64,000 nt of DNA from Gammaproteobacteria bacterium (GCA_018826895.1 JAHJYA010000033.1:1-64000), one strand, 5' to 3'; positions 1 to 10,646 are shown, counted from the stretch's first letter. The notes: a model not told the origin generated them from the sequence alone. Translations and numbers: made by a program.

Positions 1-89
1 CGCGCCTCGCCGCCGCCGACCTGGAGAATGTCCAGGCCGAGCAGGCGGGAAAAGGCGCTACTGGCGCCGCTGCGGGTCGTTTCGTTCAT
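1..89 (-). CDS. Partial CDS, N-terminus of a probable hotdog thioesterase
   Basis: An ATG on the minus strand at 89 overlaps the tex stop codon in an ATGA arrangement, and the frame stays open to the window edge. It reads [20 protein letters not shown] and continues ILQVGGGEA. The phrase SRLLGL followed by a Gly-Gly-Gly-Glu turn resembles the start of small PaaI-type hotdog thioesterases, which have a gene beside tex in P. aeruginosa as I recall. It would be translationally coupled to tex. Only 29 codons are visible, so the product is an inference. Confidence 0.5.
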   Translation of the reverse strand, partial: MNETTRSGASSAFSRLLGLDILQVGGGEA

Positions 90-2410
90 TTCTTCAACTG
101 CTTGGCGTTGGCGAACAGGGCGGCCATGCCGCCGCTGGCGGGGGCGGGTTTGTCCTGGCTGGAGTAGCGTTCGCTGCGCGGTGCATTGGCGCGCGGCGCA
201 CTGCCACGGTTGCCGCCACGCGGCCCTTCGACTTTCTCGCCTGGGGTGTCGCCCATGCGCATGGACAGGGCGATGCGGTTACGCGGGATGTCCACTTCCA
301 TCACCTTGACCTTGACCACGTCGCCGGCCTTGACGGCCTCGTGCGGGTCCTTGATGAACTTCTCCGAGAGCGCGCTGATGTGGACCAGGCCGTCCTGGTG
401 CACGCCGATGTCGACGAAGGCGCCGAAGTTGGTGACGTTGGTCACCACGCCTTCGAGGACCATGCCCAGTTCCAGGTCCTTGAGGGTTTCCACGCCGTCC
501 TGGAAGGCCGCGGTCTTGAACTCCGGGCGCGGGTCGCGACCGGGTTTTTCCAGCTCGCTGAGGATGTCGCCGATGGTCACCAGGCCGAACTTCTCGTCGG
601 TGAAAGCTTTCGGGTCGAGGCGCTTGAGAAAGGCGGCGTCGCCGATCAGCGAGCGGATGTCGCGGCCGGTGTCGGCGGCGATGCGTTGCACCAGGGGGTA
701 GGTTTCCGGGTGCACGGCCGAGGCGTCCAGCGGGTTGTCGCCGTTCATCACGCGCAAAAAGCCCGCGGCTTGTTCGAACGTCTTGTCGCCCAGACGCGGC
801 ACCTTTTTCAGCGCCTCGCGGCTGGGGAAGGCGCCGTGGGCGTCGCGATGCGCGACTATGTTCTGCGCTAGGGTGCTGTTGAGCCCGGAGATGCGCGCCA
901 GCAAGGCGGCGGAGGCGGTGTTTACATCGACGCCGACGGCGTTCACGCAGTCCTCGACCACTGCGTCCAGGGAGCGCGCCAGCTTGAGCTGGGAAACGTC
1001 GTGCTGGTATTGGCCGACACCAATGGATTTCGGGTCGATCTTCACCAGCTCTGCCAGTGGGTCCTGCAGGCGCCGGGCGATGGACACCGCGCCACGCAGC
1101 GAGACGTCCATCTCCGGGAATTCCTTGGCGGCCAGTTCCGAGGCGGAATACACCGAGGCGCCGGCCTCGCTGACCATGACCTTGGTCAGATTCAGGCCCG
1201 GCAGTTTTTTGATCAGGTCGGCGGCCAGCTTGTCGGTTTCGCGGCTGGCGGTGCCGTTGCCGATCGAAATCAGGTCCACCGCGTGCTTGGCGCACAGCTT
1301 GGCCAGTACGGCCAGGGTGCCATCCCAGTCGTTGCGTGGCGCATGGGGATAAACGGTGGCGGTTTCCAGCACCTTGCCGGTGGTGTCGACCACGGCCACC
1401 TTGCAGCCGGTACGCAGGCCGGGGTCCAGCGCCAGGGTCGCCCGTGGGCCGGCCGGTGCGGCCAGCAGCAGGTCGTGCAAGTTACGCGCGAAGACGTTGA
1501 TCGCCTCGTCTTCGGCCTTCTCGCGCAGCTCGCCGAGCAGGTCGGTTTCCAGGTGGGTGTAGAGCTTGACCTTCCAGGTCCAGCGCACCACTTCACCGAG
1601 CCATTTGTCGGCTGCGCGGCCCTGGTTGGCGATGCCGAAGCGTTCGGCAATCATCAGCTCGCCGGGGTGCAGGGTGCCGGGCAGTTCTTCGCCGACTTTG
1701 AGGCTGGCGCTGAGGATACCTTCGTTACGCCCACGGAAAATCGCCAGGGCGCGGTGCGAGGGCGCGAGCTTGAGGGGTTCGTCATGCTCGAAGTAATCGC
1801 GGAACTTGGCGCCCTCGACCTCTTTGCCCGGGATCAGGCGGGCGCTCAGAGTGGCGTGTTCCTTGAGGAAGCTGCGCAGGTTGCTGAGCAGGTTGGCGTC
1901 TTCGGCGAAGCGCTCCATAAGGATGTACTTGGCGCCTTCGAGTACCGCCTTGGTGTCGGCGAAGCCCTTCTCAGCATCGATAAAGCGCGCGGCTTCGTTT
2001 TCCGGGGTCAGGCTGGGGTCGTTGAACAGCGCATCGGCCAGCTCACCCAGGCCGGCTTCCAGGGCGATCTGGCCCTTGGTGCGGCGCTTCTGTTTATAAG
2101 GCAGGTAGAGGTCTTCGAGGCGCGTCTTGGTGTCGGCCAGGTTGATCTCGCGGGTCAGCTCGGGGGTCAGCTTGCCCTGCTCCTCGATGCTCGCCAGGAT
2201 GCTGGCACGGCGATCATCCAGTTCGCGCAGGTAGCGCAGGCGCTCTTCCAGGTTGCGCAGTTGGGTGTCATCGAGGCTGCCGGTGACTTCCTTGCGGTAG
2301 CGCGCGATAAACGGGACGGTCGAACCTTCGTCGAGCAAGGCCACCGCGGCGGCTACTTGTTGCGGGCGCACGCCCAGTTCTTCGGCGATGCGGTTGTTGA
2401 TGCTGAGCAT
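86..2410 (-). CDS. tex: Tex family RNA-binding transcription accessory protein
   Basis: The gene encodes 774 residues, the usual Tex length. Tex is a cytoplasmic nucleic-acid-binding protein that affects transcription and tolerance to toxic gene expression. The N-terminal helical region begins [20 protein letters not shown] YqgF-like RNase H fold lies in the middle ([17 protein letters not shown]). Helix-hairpin-helix segments follow ([20 protein letters not shown]). An S1 RNA-binding domain sits near residues 650-720 ([20 protein letters not shown]), followed by a Gly/Arg/Ser-rich tail. The ATG at 2410 lacks a strong Shine-Dalgarno sequence. The gene is divergent from ompR, and its stop overlaps the start of the partial gene at the window edge. 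Confidence 0.95.
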   Translation of the reverse strand: MLSINNRIAEELGVRPQQVAAAVALLDEGSTVPFIARYRKEVTGSLDDTQLRNLEERLRYLRELDDRRASILASIEEQGKLTPELTREINLADTKTRLEDLYLPYKQKRRTKGQIALEAGLGELADALFNDPSLTPENEAARFIDAEKGFADTKAVLEGAKYILMERFAEDANLLSNLRSFLKEHATLSARLIPGKEVEGAKFRDYFEHDEPLKLAPSHRALAIFRGRNEGILSASLKVGEELPGTLHPGELMIAERFGIANQGRAADKWLGEVVRWTWKVKLYTHLETDLLGELREKAEDEAINVFARNLHDLLLAAPAGPRATLALDPGLRTGCKVAVVDTTGKVLETATVYPHAPRNDWDGTLAVLAKLCAKHAVDLISIGNGTASRETDKLAADLIKKLPGLNLTKVMVSEAGASVYSASELAAKEFPEMDVSLRGAVSIARRLQDPLAELVKIDPKSIGVGQYQHDVSQLKLARSLDAVVEDCVNAVGVDVNTASAALLARISGLNSTLAQNIVAHRDAHGAFPSREALKKVPRLGDKTFEQAAGFLRVMNGDNPLDASAVHPETYPLVQRIAADTGRDIRSLIGDAAFLKRLDPKAFTDEKFGLVTIGDILSELEKPGRDPRPEFKTAAFQDGVETLKDLELGMVLEGVVTNVTNFGAFVDIGVHQDGLVHISALSEKFIKDPHEAVKAGDVVKVKVMEVDIPRNRIALSMRMGDTPGEKVEGPRGGNRGSAPRANAPRSERYSSQDKPAPASGGMAALFANAKQLKK

Positions 2411-2480
2411 ATAAAGAAGCTACCCACACTGGAACGAAAAACCGGCCACGCAGACTACGGGCCAGACACGAAAGTCGCGC

Positions 2481-2486
2481 ATTATA
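2481..2486 (-). promoter_or_regulatory. Candidate -10 box for tex
   Basis: A perfect TATAAT is read on the minus strand, 71 bases before the tex ATG. No good -35 hexamer lies at 16-18 bases, so this is a candidate only. Confidence 0.35.
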
Positions 2487-2634
2487 AACACCGTGGTGCG
2501 AGGTGCTGGGACCGTTCGGGGAAAAATCTGCTAACAATGGATGGCGCGCCCGATAGGGCGCCTGAGCCATAATGCCGACGTTTGGAGCCCGCTGGCGCCG
2601 TTGCGTTCGGTGGTTTCTCGGTCAAGGAGCTTCT

Positions 2635-3369
2635 ATGAGCAGCACGGCGGTAGCGGTTGAAGGCGAAAAAATTCTGATTGTCGACGATGACGCTCGGCTG
2701 CGTCGGCTGCTCGAACGCTTCTTCGACGAGCAGGGGTATCGGGTGCGCGCGGTCGAGAACGTCGAGCAGATGGATCGTCTGCTGGCCCGCGAATTATTCA
2801 ATCTGGTGGTGCTCGACCTGATGCTGCCGGGCGAGGACGGCCTGTCCGCCTGCCGCCGCCTGCGCGAGGGCGGTAATCAGATTCCGATCATCATGCTCAC
2901 CGCCAAGGGTGACGAGGGCAGCCGGATTCAGGGCCTGGAACTGGGCGCTGACGATTACCTGGCCAAGCCGTTCAACCCGCGCGAGTTGCTGGCGCGGATC
3001 AAGGCTGTGCTGCGCCGCCAGGCGCCCGTGGTGCCGGGTGCGCCGGGGGCTGAAGACGAAAGCGTTACCTTCGGTGAGTACGAGCTGTCGCTGGCCACCC
3101 GCGAGCTGAAGAAGGGTGAGGAAGTGCACATGCTCACCACCGGCGAGTTCGCCGTGCTCAAGGCCCTGGTGCAGCATGCGCGCGAGCCGCTGACCCGCGA
3201 CAAGCTGATGAATCTGGCCCGTGGTCGCGAGTGGGATGCGCTGGAGCGCTCCATCGACGTACAGATTTCCCGTCTGCGCCGGCTGATCGAACCGGACCCG
3301 TCCAAACCGCGTTATATCCAGACGGTCTGGGGCGTGGGCTATGTGTTCGTGCCGGATGGCAATAAGTGA
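2635..3369 (+). CDS. ompR: OmpR-family response regulator (AmgR-like)
   Basis: The protein has 244 residues: a receiver domain at about 15-130 and a winged-helix DNA-binding domain at about 150-240. The acidic pocket reads ILIVDDDARL, the phospho-acceptor Asp lies in LVVLDLMLPG, and the conserved Lys lies in YLAKPFNP. The winged helix ends IQTVWGVGYVFVPDG. The start is ATG 2635 because AAGGAG sits 7 bases upstream; upstream in-frame codons lack this. Its partner envZ follows on the same strand. In P. aeruginosa the orthologous pair beside tex is AmgR/AmgS, which governs membrane-stress genes and aminoglycoside tolerance. That role is inferred here from gene order. Confidence 0.93.
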   Translation: MSSTAVAVEGEKILIVDDDARLRRLLERFFDEQGYRVRAVENVEQMDRLLARELFNLVVLDLMLPGEDGLSACRRLREGGNQIPIIMLTAKGDEGSRIQGLELGADDYLAKPFNPRELLARIKAVLRRQAPVVPGAPGAEDESVTFGEYELSLATRELKKGEEVHMLTTGEFAVLKALVQHAREPLTRDKLMNLARGREWDALERSIDVQISRLRRLIEPDPSKPRYIQTVWGVGYVFVPDGNK

Positions 3370-3370
3370 A

Positions 3371-3398
3371 GCCGCAAGCCGCAAGCCGCAAGCTGCAA
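3371..3398 (+). repeat. Four tandem heptamers GCCGCAA in the ompR-envZ gap
   Basis: Three exact GCCGCAA units and one GCTGCAA lie directly after the ompR stop codon. A complementary AGCTTGCTGC lies just before envZ, so the transcript could fold across the gap. Similar AAGCTGCAAGC runs are common between Pseudomonas genes. Confidence 0.7.
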
Positions 3399-3451
3399 GA
3401 AAGAGCCGACGGTACAACCACTTGTAGCGTGAAGCTGGGAGCTTGCTGCTA

Positions 3452-4765
3452 ATGCAGGCTCCGCTCTGGTTCCCGCAAAGCTTCTTCTCGCGCATGCTCT
3501 GGCTGGTGCTGATCGTCGTGCTGTTTTCCAAGGCGCTGACGCTGGTCTACCTGATGATGAACGAGGATGTGCTGGTCGACCGCCAGTACAGCCATGGTGC
3601 GGCCCTTACTCTGCGTGCCTATTGGGCAGCAGACCCGGAAGATCGGGCGACCATCGCCGAGGCTGCCGGGCTCAAGCGCGTGCCCTATGCCGAAGTGCCA
3701 GCCAGCGAGCAGCATTGGCCGTACAGCGAAATCTTCCAGCGGCAGATGCAATCCGAGCTGGGCCCCGATACCGAGGTGCATGTTCGGGCCAAGAGTCCGC
3801 CGGCGCTCTGGGTGCATGCACCGACATTGGGTGAGGACTGGTTGCGGGTGCCGCTGTATCCACATCCGCTGCGTGGGCAGCGAATCTGGAGTGTGCTGGG
3901 CTGGTTCCTGGGAATCGGCTTGTTATCCACTGCTGCGGCCTGGATTTTCGTGCGGCAGATGAGTGCACCGCTCAAGCGCCTGGTTTTCGCCGCCCGGCAG
4001 ATCGGCCAGGGACGTAGCGTGCGACTGCCGGTCGGCGACACACCGAGCGAGATGACTGAGGTGTATCGCGCGTTCAACCAGATGGCCGAGGACGTCGAGC
4101 AGGGCGCGCGCGAGCGTGAATTGATGCTGGCCGGGGTGTCCCATGATCTGCGTACACCGCTGACGCGCTTGCGTCTGTCATTGGAGTTTCTCAACAGCGA
4201 CTCCGAGCTGACCGAGGACATGGTCCGCGATATCGAGGACATGGATGCCATTCTCGACCAGTTCCTGGCCTTTATCCGCGATGGTCGCGACGAGCCCGTG
4301 GAAAACCTCGACCTGCTGGCGTTGATCCGTGAGGTGGTGGCGCCCTACAACCAGCAGCAGGAGCTGGTGCGCCTGTGCCTGGAGCCGGTGCCGGTCTTCC
4401 CGCTACGGCGGGTGTCGATGAAGCGCCTGCTGGTCAATCTGATCGAAAATGCCTTGCGCTATGGTGGCAATGCGGTGGAGGTAGCGGTCTCGGTCGCCGG
4501 TGACAACAGTGCGCCTTATGTAGTGCTCAGCGTGCTCGACCGTGGCGCAGGGATCAATCCGGCCGAGCTGGGCAGCATCTTCAACCCGTTCATTCGCGGC
4601 GACCGGGCCCGGGGCGGCAAGGGCGCGGGGCTGGGGCTGGCGATCGTCAAACGCATCGCCGCACTGCACGGTGGCAGTGTCGAGCTGCGTAACCGTTCCG
4701 GCGGTGGTCTGGAGGCGCGCGTTTGCCTGCCGTTGGGGTTATTGCTGCCACGCGACGCCGCCTGA
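3452..4765 (+). CDS. envZ: EnvZ-type sensor histidine kinase (AmgS-like)
   Basis: The protein has 437 residues. A transmembrane segment lies near residues 10-35 (MLWLVLIVVLFSKALTLVYL), followed by a periplasmic loop, a second transmembrane segment near 145-170 and a HAMP region. The H-box AGVSHDLRTPLTRL carries the autophosphorylated His. The N-box is VNLIENALRYGG, and the ATP-binding G-boxes are DRGAGINP and GKGAGLGLAI. The chosen ATG at 3452 is preceded by GGGAG with a 10-base gap; an in-frame TTG at 3443 is less likely. It forms a pair with ompR, 82 bases upstream. The sensed signal cannot be read from the sequence; misfolded membrane protein stress is the proposed AmgS signal. Confidence 0.92.
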   Translation: MQAPLWFPQSFFSRMLWLVLIVVLFSKALTLVYLMMNEDVLVDRQYSHGAALTLRAYWAADPEDRATIAEAAGLKRVPYAEVPASEQHWPYSEIFQRQMQSELGPDTEVHVRAKSPPALWVHAPTLGEDWLRVPLYPHPLRGQRIWSVLGWFLGIGLLSTAAAWIFVRQMSAPLKRLVFAARQIGQGRSVRLPVGDTPSEMTEVYRAFNQMAEDVEQGARERELMLAGVSHDLRTPLTRLRLSLEFLNSDSELTEDMVRDIEDMDAILDQFLAFIRDGRDEPVENLDLLALIREVVAPYNQQQELVRLCLEPVPVFPLRRVSMKRLLVNLIENALRYGGNAVEVAVSVAGDNSAPYVVLSVLDRGAGINPAELGSIFNPFIRGDRARGGKGAGLGLAIVKRIAALHGGSVELRNRSGGGLEARVCLPLGLLLPRDAA

Positions 4766-4939
4766 CCTGTAGACAACTATGGTGTCGGGCGTCAGGCCCG
4801 TCTGCACGCTTGCACACGCGGCCTGTGCGCGGCATTGTGTGGTGCGTCACCTTCTTTAGGTTGCGCACCCAGCGGGTGCTGCCACGCCTTGGCGGATGAC
4901 CTACCCGCATCCCATCTCCGTGTTTCGCCAGAGGTCCGC

Positions 4940-7900
4940 ATGCCGGCTGCCCCCGCTCTGCCCAGATGGACCTGGTGGTTGCCCTTGCCGTTGTTCCATC
5001 TGGCCACTTGGCTTGCGTTAGCCTCGCAATTTGCTGACGGGGCGGCATTGCTCTATGTGCCGTTCGCCCTGGCTCTGGTGCTGTGCCTGTGGTGGGGCCC
5101 GCGCGTACTGCCGGCGATGTACCTCAATGCGTTGCTGAGTATTCCCCTCTGGGGCCTCGACTGGCAGTGGGCGCCGCTGTATGCCATCCCGGAGACCGCT
5201 GGGGTGGGTCTGGCGTGGCTGCTGTTGCGCCGCCGTCCCTTCGATGCTGCCCTGGCGGACCTGCCCGGGTTATTGCGCTTCTGTGCCCTGGGGGTTTTTG
5301 TACCTGTTGTACTGGTGTCTGTAGGTGTTCAGAGCAATCTGTGGCTGACGGGGCACCTGCCGACCGAGGATCTGCTGGTCGGCATATTCACTTTGATCCT
5401 GGCCGATAGCCTCATTTCGTTGGCGCTGGCCACGCCCCTGCTGGTGTATGTCACGCCTTGGATGCGCCGCCGTGGCTGGGTGTTGCAGCCCGGTATCACA
5501 GCGCTGCCGGTTGCGCTGCGCCGGGCACCACCCTGGTACCTGTTGGTGGCCCTGGTGGTAGGGTTGCCTTGGCTGCTCGGCTGGCTCCCCCTGACCCTTA
5601 ATCTGCCGTTGTTAGGGGTGGTGATGCTGGCTCTGGCACTGGTCTGGGGCATGGCGGGGGCGCTATGCGGCGCTTTGCTCAGTGTTCTGATGGTGCTGGT
5701 GCTGCCCTTGGTTGTCGGTGCCAGCGAGGCCGCCGCCTGGCTTGATCCGCAGCGCCTGGAAATGCACCTGAGCGTGCTGCTGTTCATGCTCGCCTCATTG
5801 CTTATCGGCCGTAGCCTCAGTGATCTGCGCCAAGCGCTGCAGCACAGTGCCCAGGTGCAGCAACAACTGACGCTGGCCCACCTGGCGCTGGATGCCAGTC
5901 CTTTGGGGGTGTCGATTGTCGATGCACGTACCTCCGGTTTGCCGGTGATCTACAGCAACCCTGCACTGGCGCGCATCACTGGTTATGGGCGTGAGGAAAG
6001 CCTGGGCAGTGACAGTCTGACGCGCTTGCAGGACGAGCGCCCAGAGAGTGAACTGCCACGGCTGCAGCAGGCGATTCATCGCGGCGAGCCCTGTCAGGTG
6101 GTGCTGCGTAACCAGCGCAAGGATGGTCGTGCCTTCTGGAATGAGCTGATCCTCGCGCCGCTACATGATGCCGAAGGCGTCAGCCATTTCGTCGCCTTGC
6201 AGAGCGATGTCACCGCTCGTGAAGAGCTGGCCGAGCAGGTCGCCCGGCAGCGGCGGGAACTGCTACGCCAGAGCCATTTGTTCAGCCAGACCGAGCATAT
6301 CGCCAGCCTCGGCGGATGGATGCTTGATGTGGCCGACCTGAGCATGTACTGGAGCCTGGGCTGCTTTCGCATCTATGAGCTGGATCCAAACGGGGCGGCG
6401 CCTTCACTTAACCAGGCGCTGGACTACCTGGATGCCAATGGTCGTGTACTGGCACAGCAAGTCTCGCAACGCTTGCAGGATGGTCGTGATCAATTCGACA
6501 TTGAGGCCCGCCTGATCACTGCGCGCGGGCGCTCGCGCTGGGTGCGCATACGCGGTGTGGCCGAGCGTGACGGTGAGGCACTGGTACGCGTGTATGGCGC
6601 GGTGCAGGATGTCAGTGCCCGCAGGCGTACCGAGCAACAGTTGCGCGAGCGCGACGAGCGCCTACGACTATTTTTCGAGGCCCCCTTGCTGGGTATGGCA
6701 CTGACCAGCCCCAGCTATGGCTGGGAAGAGGTCAACGCCAAGCTGTGCAGCATTCTTGGACGCACCACGGAGCAGTTGCTGGCTTCTAGCTGGGAGGAGC
6801 TTTCCCAGCCGGATGATTGGCTGGTCGAGCAGCGCCTGCTCGACGATGTACTGGCCGGTGTGCGTGAGGGCTATGAGCTGGACAAGCGCTTTTTGCGCCC
6901 GGACGGCACTCTGGTTCACACCCGAACCAACCTGCGCGCCGTGCGCCTGGCCAGCGGGCGGGTGAGCATGTTCCTGCTGCTGGTCGAGGACATCAGCGCC
7001 CGTTACGAGGCTGAAGCCCGTTACCGCACGATGATCGAGCATGCGCCGGAGGCGATCATGCTGTTCGCCCCACGGGGTGGCGTGATCGACTGCAACGAGA
7101 ACGCCATGCGCCTGTTCCGTTGTAGCCGCGAGGACCTGCTCGGCAAGACCATACTTGAGCTCAGCCCACAGCGGCAGGCGGACGGCCAGCTTTCTGCCGC
7201 GCTGGACGGGCGCTACCTGCGTGATGCCAGCGCCGGGCAGGCGCCGGTATTCGAGTGGCTGCACCGCGACAGCGCCGGGCGTCAGGTGCCCTGCGAGGTT
7301 CGCCTGGTACGGCTGCCGGGGGACCAGGAGCTGATTCGCTGCAGCATCACCGATATTTCCGAACGCCAGCGTTACCAGCGTGAAATCGAGCGGTTGGCCT
7401 ACAGCGACGAATTGACCGGCCTGCCTAATCGCCGCCTGCTGCTCGATCGCTTGCAGCACGCCATGGATCGCGAGCTGCGCGAAGGCAGCCTGGGTGCATT
7501 GCTGTTTATCGACCTGGACCATTTTAAAACGGTCAACGACAGCCTCGGCCACCTGGTGGGTGATGGCTTGTTGCGTGAGGTAACCATACGCCTGGCCGGC
7601 AGCCTGCGCGCCGAGGACACCTTGGCACGCATGGGCGGCGACGAGTTCGTGGTGCTGCTCGAAGGGCTCGACAACGACGCTCAGGTGGCGGCCGAGCACG
7701 CGGCGCTGACCGCCGAAAAACTGCTGGAAAGCCTCAAGGGCAGTTGCTGGATCGATGGTCATGAGCTGTCGATCAGTGCCAGCATCGGCATTGCCCTGCA
7801 CCCCTTTGGCGAGCAGGTGGCCGCCGATGTGCTCAAGCAGGCCGATACGGCGATGTACCGGGCCAAGCACGCCGGGCGCAATGCCCTGCACTTTTTTGCC

Positions 7901-8692
7901 CCGGCCATGCAAGCCGCCATCGACCAGCGTCTGCAACTGCAGGGCGAGTTGCGCCAGTCGATCCAGCGCGGCCAACTGTATCTGGTGTTCCAGCCGCAGC
8001 TGGCCCTCGATACCGGGCAGGTGGCTGGCGCCGAGGTACTGCTGCGTTGGCTGCACCCGGAGCGCGGCGATATTCCGCCGGATCAATTTATCCCGCTGGC
8101 CGAAGAAACCGGGTTGATCCAGGATATCGGCCACTGGGTTCTGGAGCAGTCATGTGCCGCCCTGGCGCGTTGGCTGCCGCGTTATCCCGACCTGGTTCTG
8201 GCGGTCAACCTGAGCCCGCGCGAGCTGCGCCAGGAAGACTGCGTGGCACGTGTGCATGCCTGCCTGGCGCGTTACCAGTTGCCCCATGCGGCGTTGGAGC
8301 TGGAAATCACCGAAGGGGTGCTGCTCGAAGATGTCGAACTGTGCATTGCCAACATGCTGGCCTTGCGCGCCTCGGGTATTCGCTTTGCCATCGACGATTT
8401 CGGCACGGGCTACTCGTCACTGACCTACCTCAAGCGCCTGCCGCTGGATCGATTGAAGATCGACCGCAGTTTTATTCAGGACCTGGACGGTGACGGCAGC
8501 GACTTGATGCTGGTGCAGACCATCCTGATGATCGCCTGCAACCTGGGGCTGGAGTGTGTCGCTGAGGGCATCGAGACCGCGCAGCAGTTCGAGTTGCTGC
8601 GCGCCCACGGTTGTGAGCTGGGGCAGGGCTTTCACTTTGGGGTGCCGATGCGCGAAGCGGCCTTCCTCGAATGGCTGGGCGCGCGAAGTTAA
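4940..8692 (+). CDS. MASE1-PAS-GGDEF-EAL cyclic-di-GMP turnover protein
   Basis: The protein has 1250 residues. A membrane MASE1 sensor with about eight hydrophobic segments covers residues 10-300. About four PAS/PAC modules span 315-805, a GGDEF domain 815-975 and an EAL domain 990-1240. The cyclase motif is intact ([14 protein letters not shown]), with an inhibitory RxxD site (RAED) exactly five residues upstream. The EAL signature reads EVLLRW. The other phosphodiesterase residues are present: [32 protein letters not shown] and AEGIET. Both activities are therefore possible. ATG 4940 has AGAGG nearby. The stop overlaps that of rimK by 4 bases, tail to tail. Confidence 0.93.
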   Translation: MPAAPALPRWTWWLPLPLFHLATWLALASQFADGAALLYVPFALALVLCLWWGPRVLPAMYLNALLSIPLWGLDWQWAPLYAIPETAGVGLAWLLLRRRPFDAALADLPGLLRFCALGVFVPVVLVSVGVQSNLWLTGHLPTEDLLVGIFTLILADSLISLALATPLLVYVTPWMRRRGWVLQPGITALPVALRRAPPWYLLVALVVGLPWLLGWLPLTLNLPLLGVVMLALALVWGMAGALCGALLSVLMVLVLPLVVGASEAAAWLDPQRLEMHLSVLLFMLASLLIGRSLSDLRQALQHSAQVQQQLTLAHLALDASPLGVSIVDARTSGLPVIYSNPALARITGYGREESLGSDSLTRLQDERPESELPRLQQAIHRGEPCQVVLRNQRKDGRAFWNELILAPLHDAEGVSHFVALQSDVTAREELAEQVARQRRELLRQSHLFSQTEHIASLGGWMLDVADLSMYWSLGCFRIYELDPNGAAPSLNQALDYLDANGRVLAQQVSQRLQDGRDQFDIEARLITARGRSRWVRIRGVAERDGEALVRVYGAVQDVSARRRTEQQLRERDERLRLFFEAPLLGMALTSPSYGWEEVNAKLCSILGRTTEQLLASSWEELSQPDDWLVEQRLLDDVLAGVREGYELDKRFLRPDGTLVHTRTNLRAVRLASGRVSMFLLLVEDISARYEAEARYRTMIEHAPEAIMLFAPRGGVIDCNENAMRLFRCSREDLLGKTILELSPQRQADGQLSAALDGRYLRDASAGQAPVFEWLHRDSAGRQVPCEVRLVRLPGDQELIRCSITDISERQRYQREIERLAYSDELTGLPNRRLLLDRLQHAMDRELREGSLGALLFIDLDHFKTVNDSLGHLVGDGLLREVTIRLAGSLRAEDTLARMGGDEFVVLLEGLDNDAQVAAEHAALTAEKLLESLKGSCWIDGHELSISASIGIALHPFGEQVAADVLKQADTAMYRAKHAGRNALHFFAPAMQAAIDQRLQLQGELRQSIQRGQLYLVFQPQLALDTGQVAGAEVLLRWLHPERGDIPPDQFIPLAEETGLIQDIGHWVLEQSCAALARWLPRYPDLVLAVNLSPRELRQEDCVARVHACLARYQLPHAALELEITEGVLLEDVELCIANMLALRASGIRFAIDDFGTGYSSLTYLKRLPLDRLKIDRSFIQDLDGDGSDLMLVQTILMIACNLGLECVAEGIETAQQFELLRAHGCELGQGFHFGVPMREAAFLEWLGARS

Positions 8693-9594
8693 CCTTTACC
8701 CTTGGTACGAGTCAGGTGCGGGCCGCCGTTCTTTTCCAGATACTGAATAACCAGGCTGGCGACATCCTTGCCGGTGGTGGTTTCGATACCTTCCAGGCCC
8801 GGCGAGGAATTCACTTCCATGACCAGCGGGCCGTGGTTGGAGCGCAGGATATCGACGCCAGCGACCGACAGGCCCATGACCTTGGCAGCGCGGATCGCGG
8901 TCATGCGTTCTTCCGGGGTGATCTTGATCAGGCTGGCGCTGCCGCCGCGGTGCAGGTTGCTGCGGAACTCGCCGGGCTTGGCCTGGCGCTTCATCGCCGC
9001 GATCACCTTGTCGCCGACCACCAGGCAGCGGATGTCCGCGCCGCCGGCTTCCTTGATGTACTCCTGCACCATGATGTTCTGCTTGAGGCCCATAAAGGCC
9101 TCGATCACCGACTCGGCCGCCTTCTCGGTTTCGCAGAGCACCACGCCGATGCCCTGGGTGCCTTCGAGCACCTTGATCACCAGAGGGGCACCATTGACCA
9201 TGGCGATCAGGTCGGGAATGTCGTCGGGGGAGTGGGCAAAGCCGGTCACCGGCAAGCCGATGCCGCGGCGCGAGAGCAATTGCAGGGAGCGCAGCTTGTC
9301 GCGCGAGCGAGCGATGGCTACCGACTCGTTGAGCGGGAACACGCCCATCATCTCGAACTGGCGCAACACCGCGCAGCCATAGAAGGTCACCGAGGCACCG
9401 ATACGCGGGATCACCGCGTCGAAACCCTCCAGCGGTTGGCCGCGGTAGTGGATCTGCGGCTTGTGGCTGGCGATGTTCATATACGCCCGCAGGGTGTCGA
9501 TCACCACCACTTCATGGCCCCGCTGCTGACCGGCTTCGACCAGGCGGCGGGTGGAATACAGGCGCGGGTTGCGCGACAGCACGGCGATCTTCAT
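8689..9594 (-). CDS. rimK: RimK, ribosomal protein S6 glutamate ligase
   Basis: The protein has 301 residues and an ATP-grasp fold. RimK adds glutamates to the C-terminus of ribosomal protein S6. The N-terminus is [20 protein letters not shown]. Nucleotide-binding segments include [19 protein letters not shown] and the metal-binding end [14 protein letters not shown]. Its ATG overlaps the stop of rimB (ATGA), so the two are co-translated. In several pseudomonads RimK is encoded with RimA and RimB, and its activity is tuned by RimA, RimB and cyclic-di-GMP. No rimA is seen here. The gene is tail to tail with the GGDEF-EAL gene. Confidence 0.95.
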   Translation of the reverse strand: MKIAVLSRNPRLYSTRRLVEAGQQRGHEVVVIDTLRAYMNIASHKPQIHYRGQPLEGFDAVIPRIGASVTFYGCAVLRQFEMMGVFPLNESVAIARSRDKLRSLQLLSRRGIGLPVTGFAHSPDDIPDLIAMVNGAPLVIKVLEGTQGIGVVLCETEKAAESVIEAFMGLKQNIMVQEYIKEAGGADIRCLVVGDKVIAAMKRQAKPGEFRSNLHRGGSASLIKITPEERMTAIRAAKVMGLSVAGVDILRSNHGPLVMEVNSSPGLEGIETTTGKDVASLVIQYLEKNGGPHLTRTKGKG

Positions 9595-10058
9595 GGGGCG
9601 TCCGAGAATTGAGCGAGCGTTGGTTTGTCTTGTACGTAGGTTTGCGCCGGGTTCACCAGCAGGCAGCCGTCAACCAGCGCCTTGCTGCCCAGCAGCACGC
9701 GGTAGCGCATGGTCTTGCGGCAGGCGAGGGTGAACTCCACCGGCCAGCTGCGTGTGCCGAGCGTTAGTAAGGTACGGATCACATAGCGGCTCTGGGCGTG
9801 GCCATTGGAGCTTCTGATGGTCTTGACCGATACCCGCGGTGCCTCGCAGCGGTGGCGGCGCTGCACCAGGGTGCCCAGGTGCGCGGTGAAGCGTACCCAC
9901 GGCTGGCCATCGCGCTCGAACGGTTGGATATCGCTGGCATGCAGGCAAGAAGTGCTGGCGCCGGTATCGATTTTGGCGCGCAGGCCAACGATGCCGAGCT
10001 CCGGCAGGTTGATCCATTCGCGCAGGCCGATTACGCCGAGTTGGTCAAAGGTCTTCAA
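9591..10058 (-). CDS. rimB: RimB-type retropepsin-like (ATP-dependent zinc protease) protein
   Basis: The protein has 155 residues if the TTG at 10058 is the start. That TTG follows GAGGA at about 11 bases and opens [20 protein letters not shown], where family members begin. No ATG lies near this point, and a start at 10181 would add 41 residues unlike the family. The retropepsin-like motif is [14 protein letters not shown], with the catalytic-type Asp in DTGAST. This family (DUF785, often called ATP-dependent zinc protease) includes RimB, which works with RimK on S6 modification in Pseudomonas. The ATGA overlap with rimK supports one operon. Confidence 0.82.
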   Translation of the reverse strand: MKTFDQLGVIGLREWINLPELGIVGLRAKIDTGASTSCLHASDIQPFERDGQPWVRFTAHLGTLVQRRHRCEAPRVSVKTIRSSNGHAQSRYVIRTLLTLGTRSWPVEFTLACRKTMRYRVLLGSKALVDGCLLVNPAQTYVQDKPTLAQFSDAP

Positions 10059-10170
10059 AGTGGGGGTGGTCCTCGTTTCCCGGCATTCTAGGGGCTGTAC
10101 ACGCCGCTCGGCGAGAGGGCTCGCATGGCAATGCCGCAAGCGGGTAGGGTAGCTGGCCTTTATGACAACG

Positions 10171-10191
10171 GCCGCAAACAAAAGATGCGGC
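10171..10191 (+). promoter_or_regulatory. Short inverted repeat ahead of hslR
   Basis: GCCGCA and TGCGGC are separated by nine mostly A residues, followed by TTTAAA, 26 bases before the hslR start. It may be a leader hairpin or weak terminator. The function is unknown. Confidence 0.35.
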
Positions 10192-10217
10192 TTTAAACAG
10201 GAGTGAACGCATCCACG

Positions 10218-10640
10218 ATGACGGCTAAAGACGACGACAAGGTCCGCCTGGACAAGTGGTTATGGGCGGCACGCTTTTATAAGACCCGGGCGCTGGCCAA
10301 GGCGGCCATTGAGGGCGGCAAGGTGCACCACCGGGGGGAGCGCTGCAAGCCGGGTAAAGAGCCTCGGGTTGGCGACGAATACGTGCTGCGCAGCGGCTTC
10401 GAGTCGCGCACCGTGGTCGTGTTGGCGTTGTCGGCGGTGCGCCGCGGCGCGCCCGAGGCGCAGTTGCTCTACCGTGAAACCGAGGAGAGTGTGGTGCGCC
10501 GCGAGCAGGCCGCCGCGTTGCGCAAGGCCGGCGGCCTGGGCATGCAGACCGACGGGCGCCCGAGCAAAAAGCAGCGCCGCCAGTTGCAACATTTCAGTGA
10601 CGCCCAGCAGGTGGTGCACCCCTGGGCGGATGAGGACTGA
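10218..10640 (+). CDS. hslR: Hsp15, S4-domain heat-shock ribosome rescue factor
   Basis: The protein has 140 residues with an S4 RNA-binding domain at about 8-70 (VRLDKWLWAARFYKTRALAK). The C-terminal half is basic and includes PSKKQRRQLQHF. Hsp15 binds 50S subunits that carry a stalled nascent chain and helps recycle them after heat shock. ATG 10218 is chosen because AGGAG at 10199-10203 overlaps the upstream GTG at 10203 and so cannot serve it. The gene lies close to hslO (Hsp33), as in many gammaproteobacteria, although a PAP2 gene on the other strand lies between them here. Confidence 0.92.
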   Translation: MTAKDDDKVRLDKWLWAARFYKTRALAKAAIEGGKVHHRGERCKPGKEPRVGDEYVLRSGFESRTVVVLALSAVRRGAPEAQLLYRETEESVVRREQAAALRKAGGLGMQTDGRPSKKQRRQLQHFSDAQQVVHPWADED

Positions 10641-10646
10641 ATGGCC

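Noticed and set aside
1001..2572. 523-codon open frame opposite tex
   Set aside because: It is antisense to a well-supported gene, has repetitive Gly/Ala/Gln-rich composition typical of GC-rich shadows, and no ribosome site.
3371..3398. CRISPR or VNTR-type array
   Set aside because: Four 7-base units without spacers are not a CRISPR; no cas genes occur in the window.
8030..8050. EVL instead of EAL as a sign of a dead phosphodiesterase
   Set aside because: The metal-binding Glu is kept and the other catalytic motifs are intact; EVL variants can be active.
10203..10217. GTG start for hslR
   Set aside because: The AGGAG ribosome site overlaps this GTG, so the ATG at 10218 is the better start.
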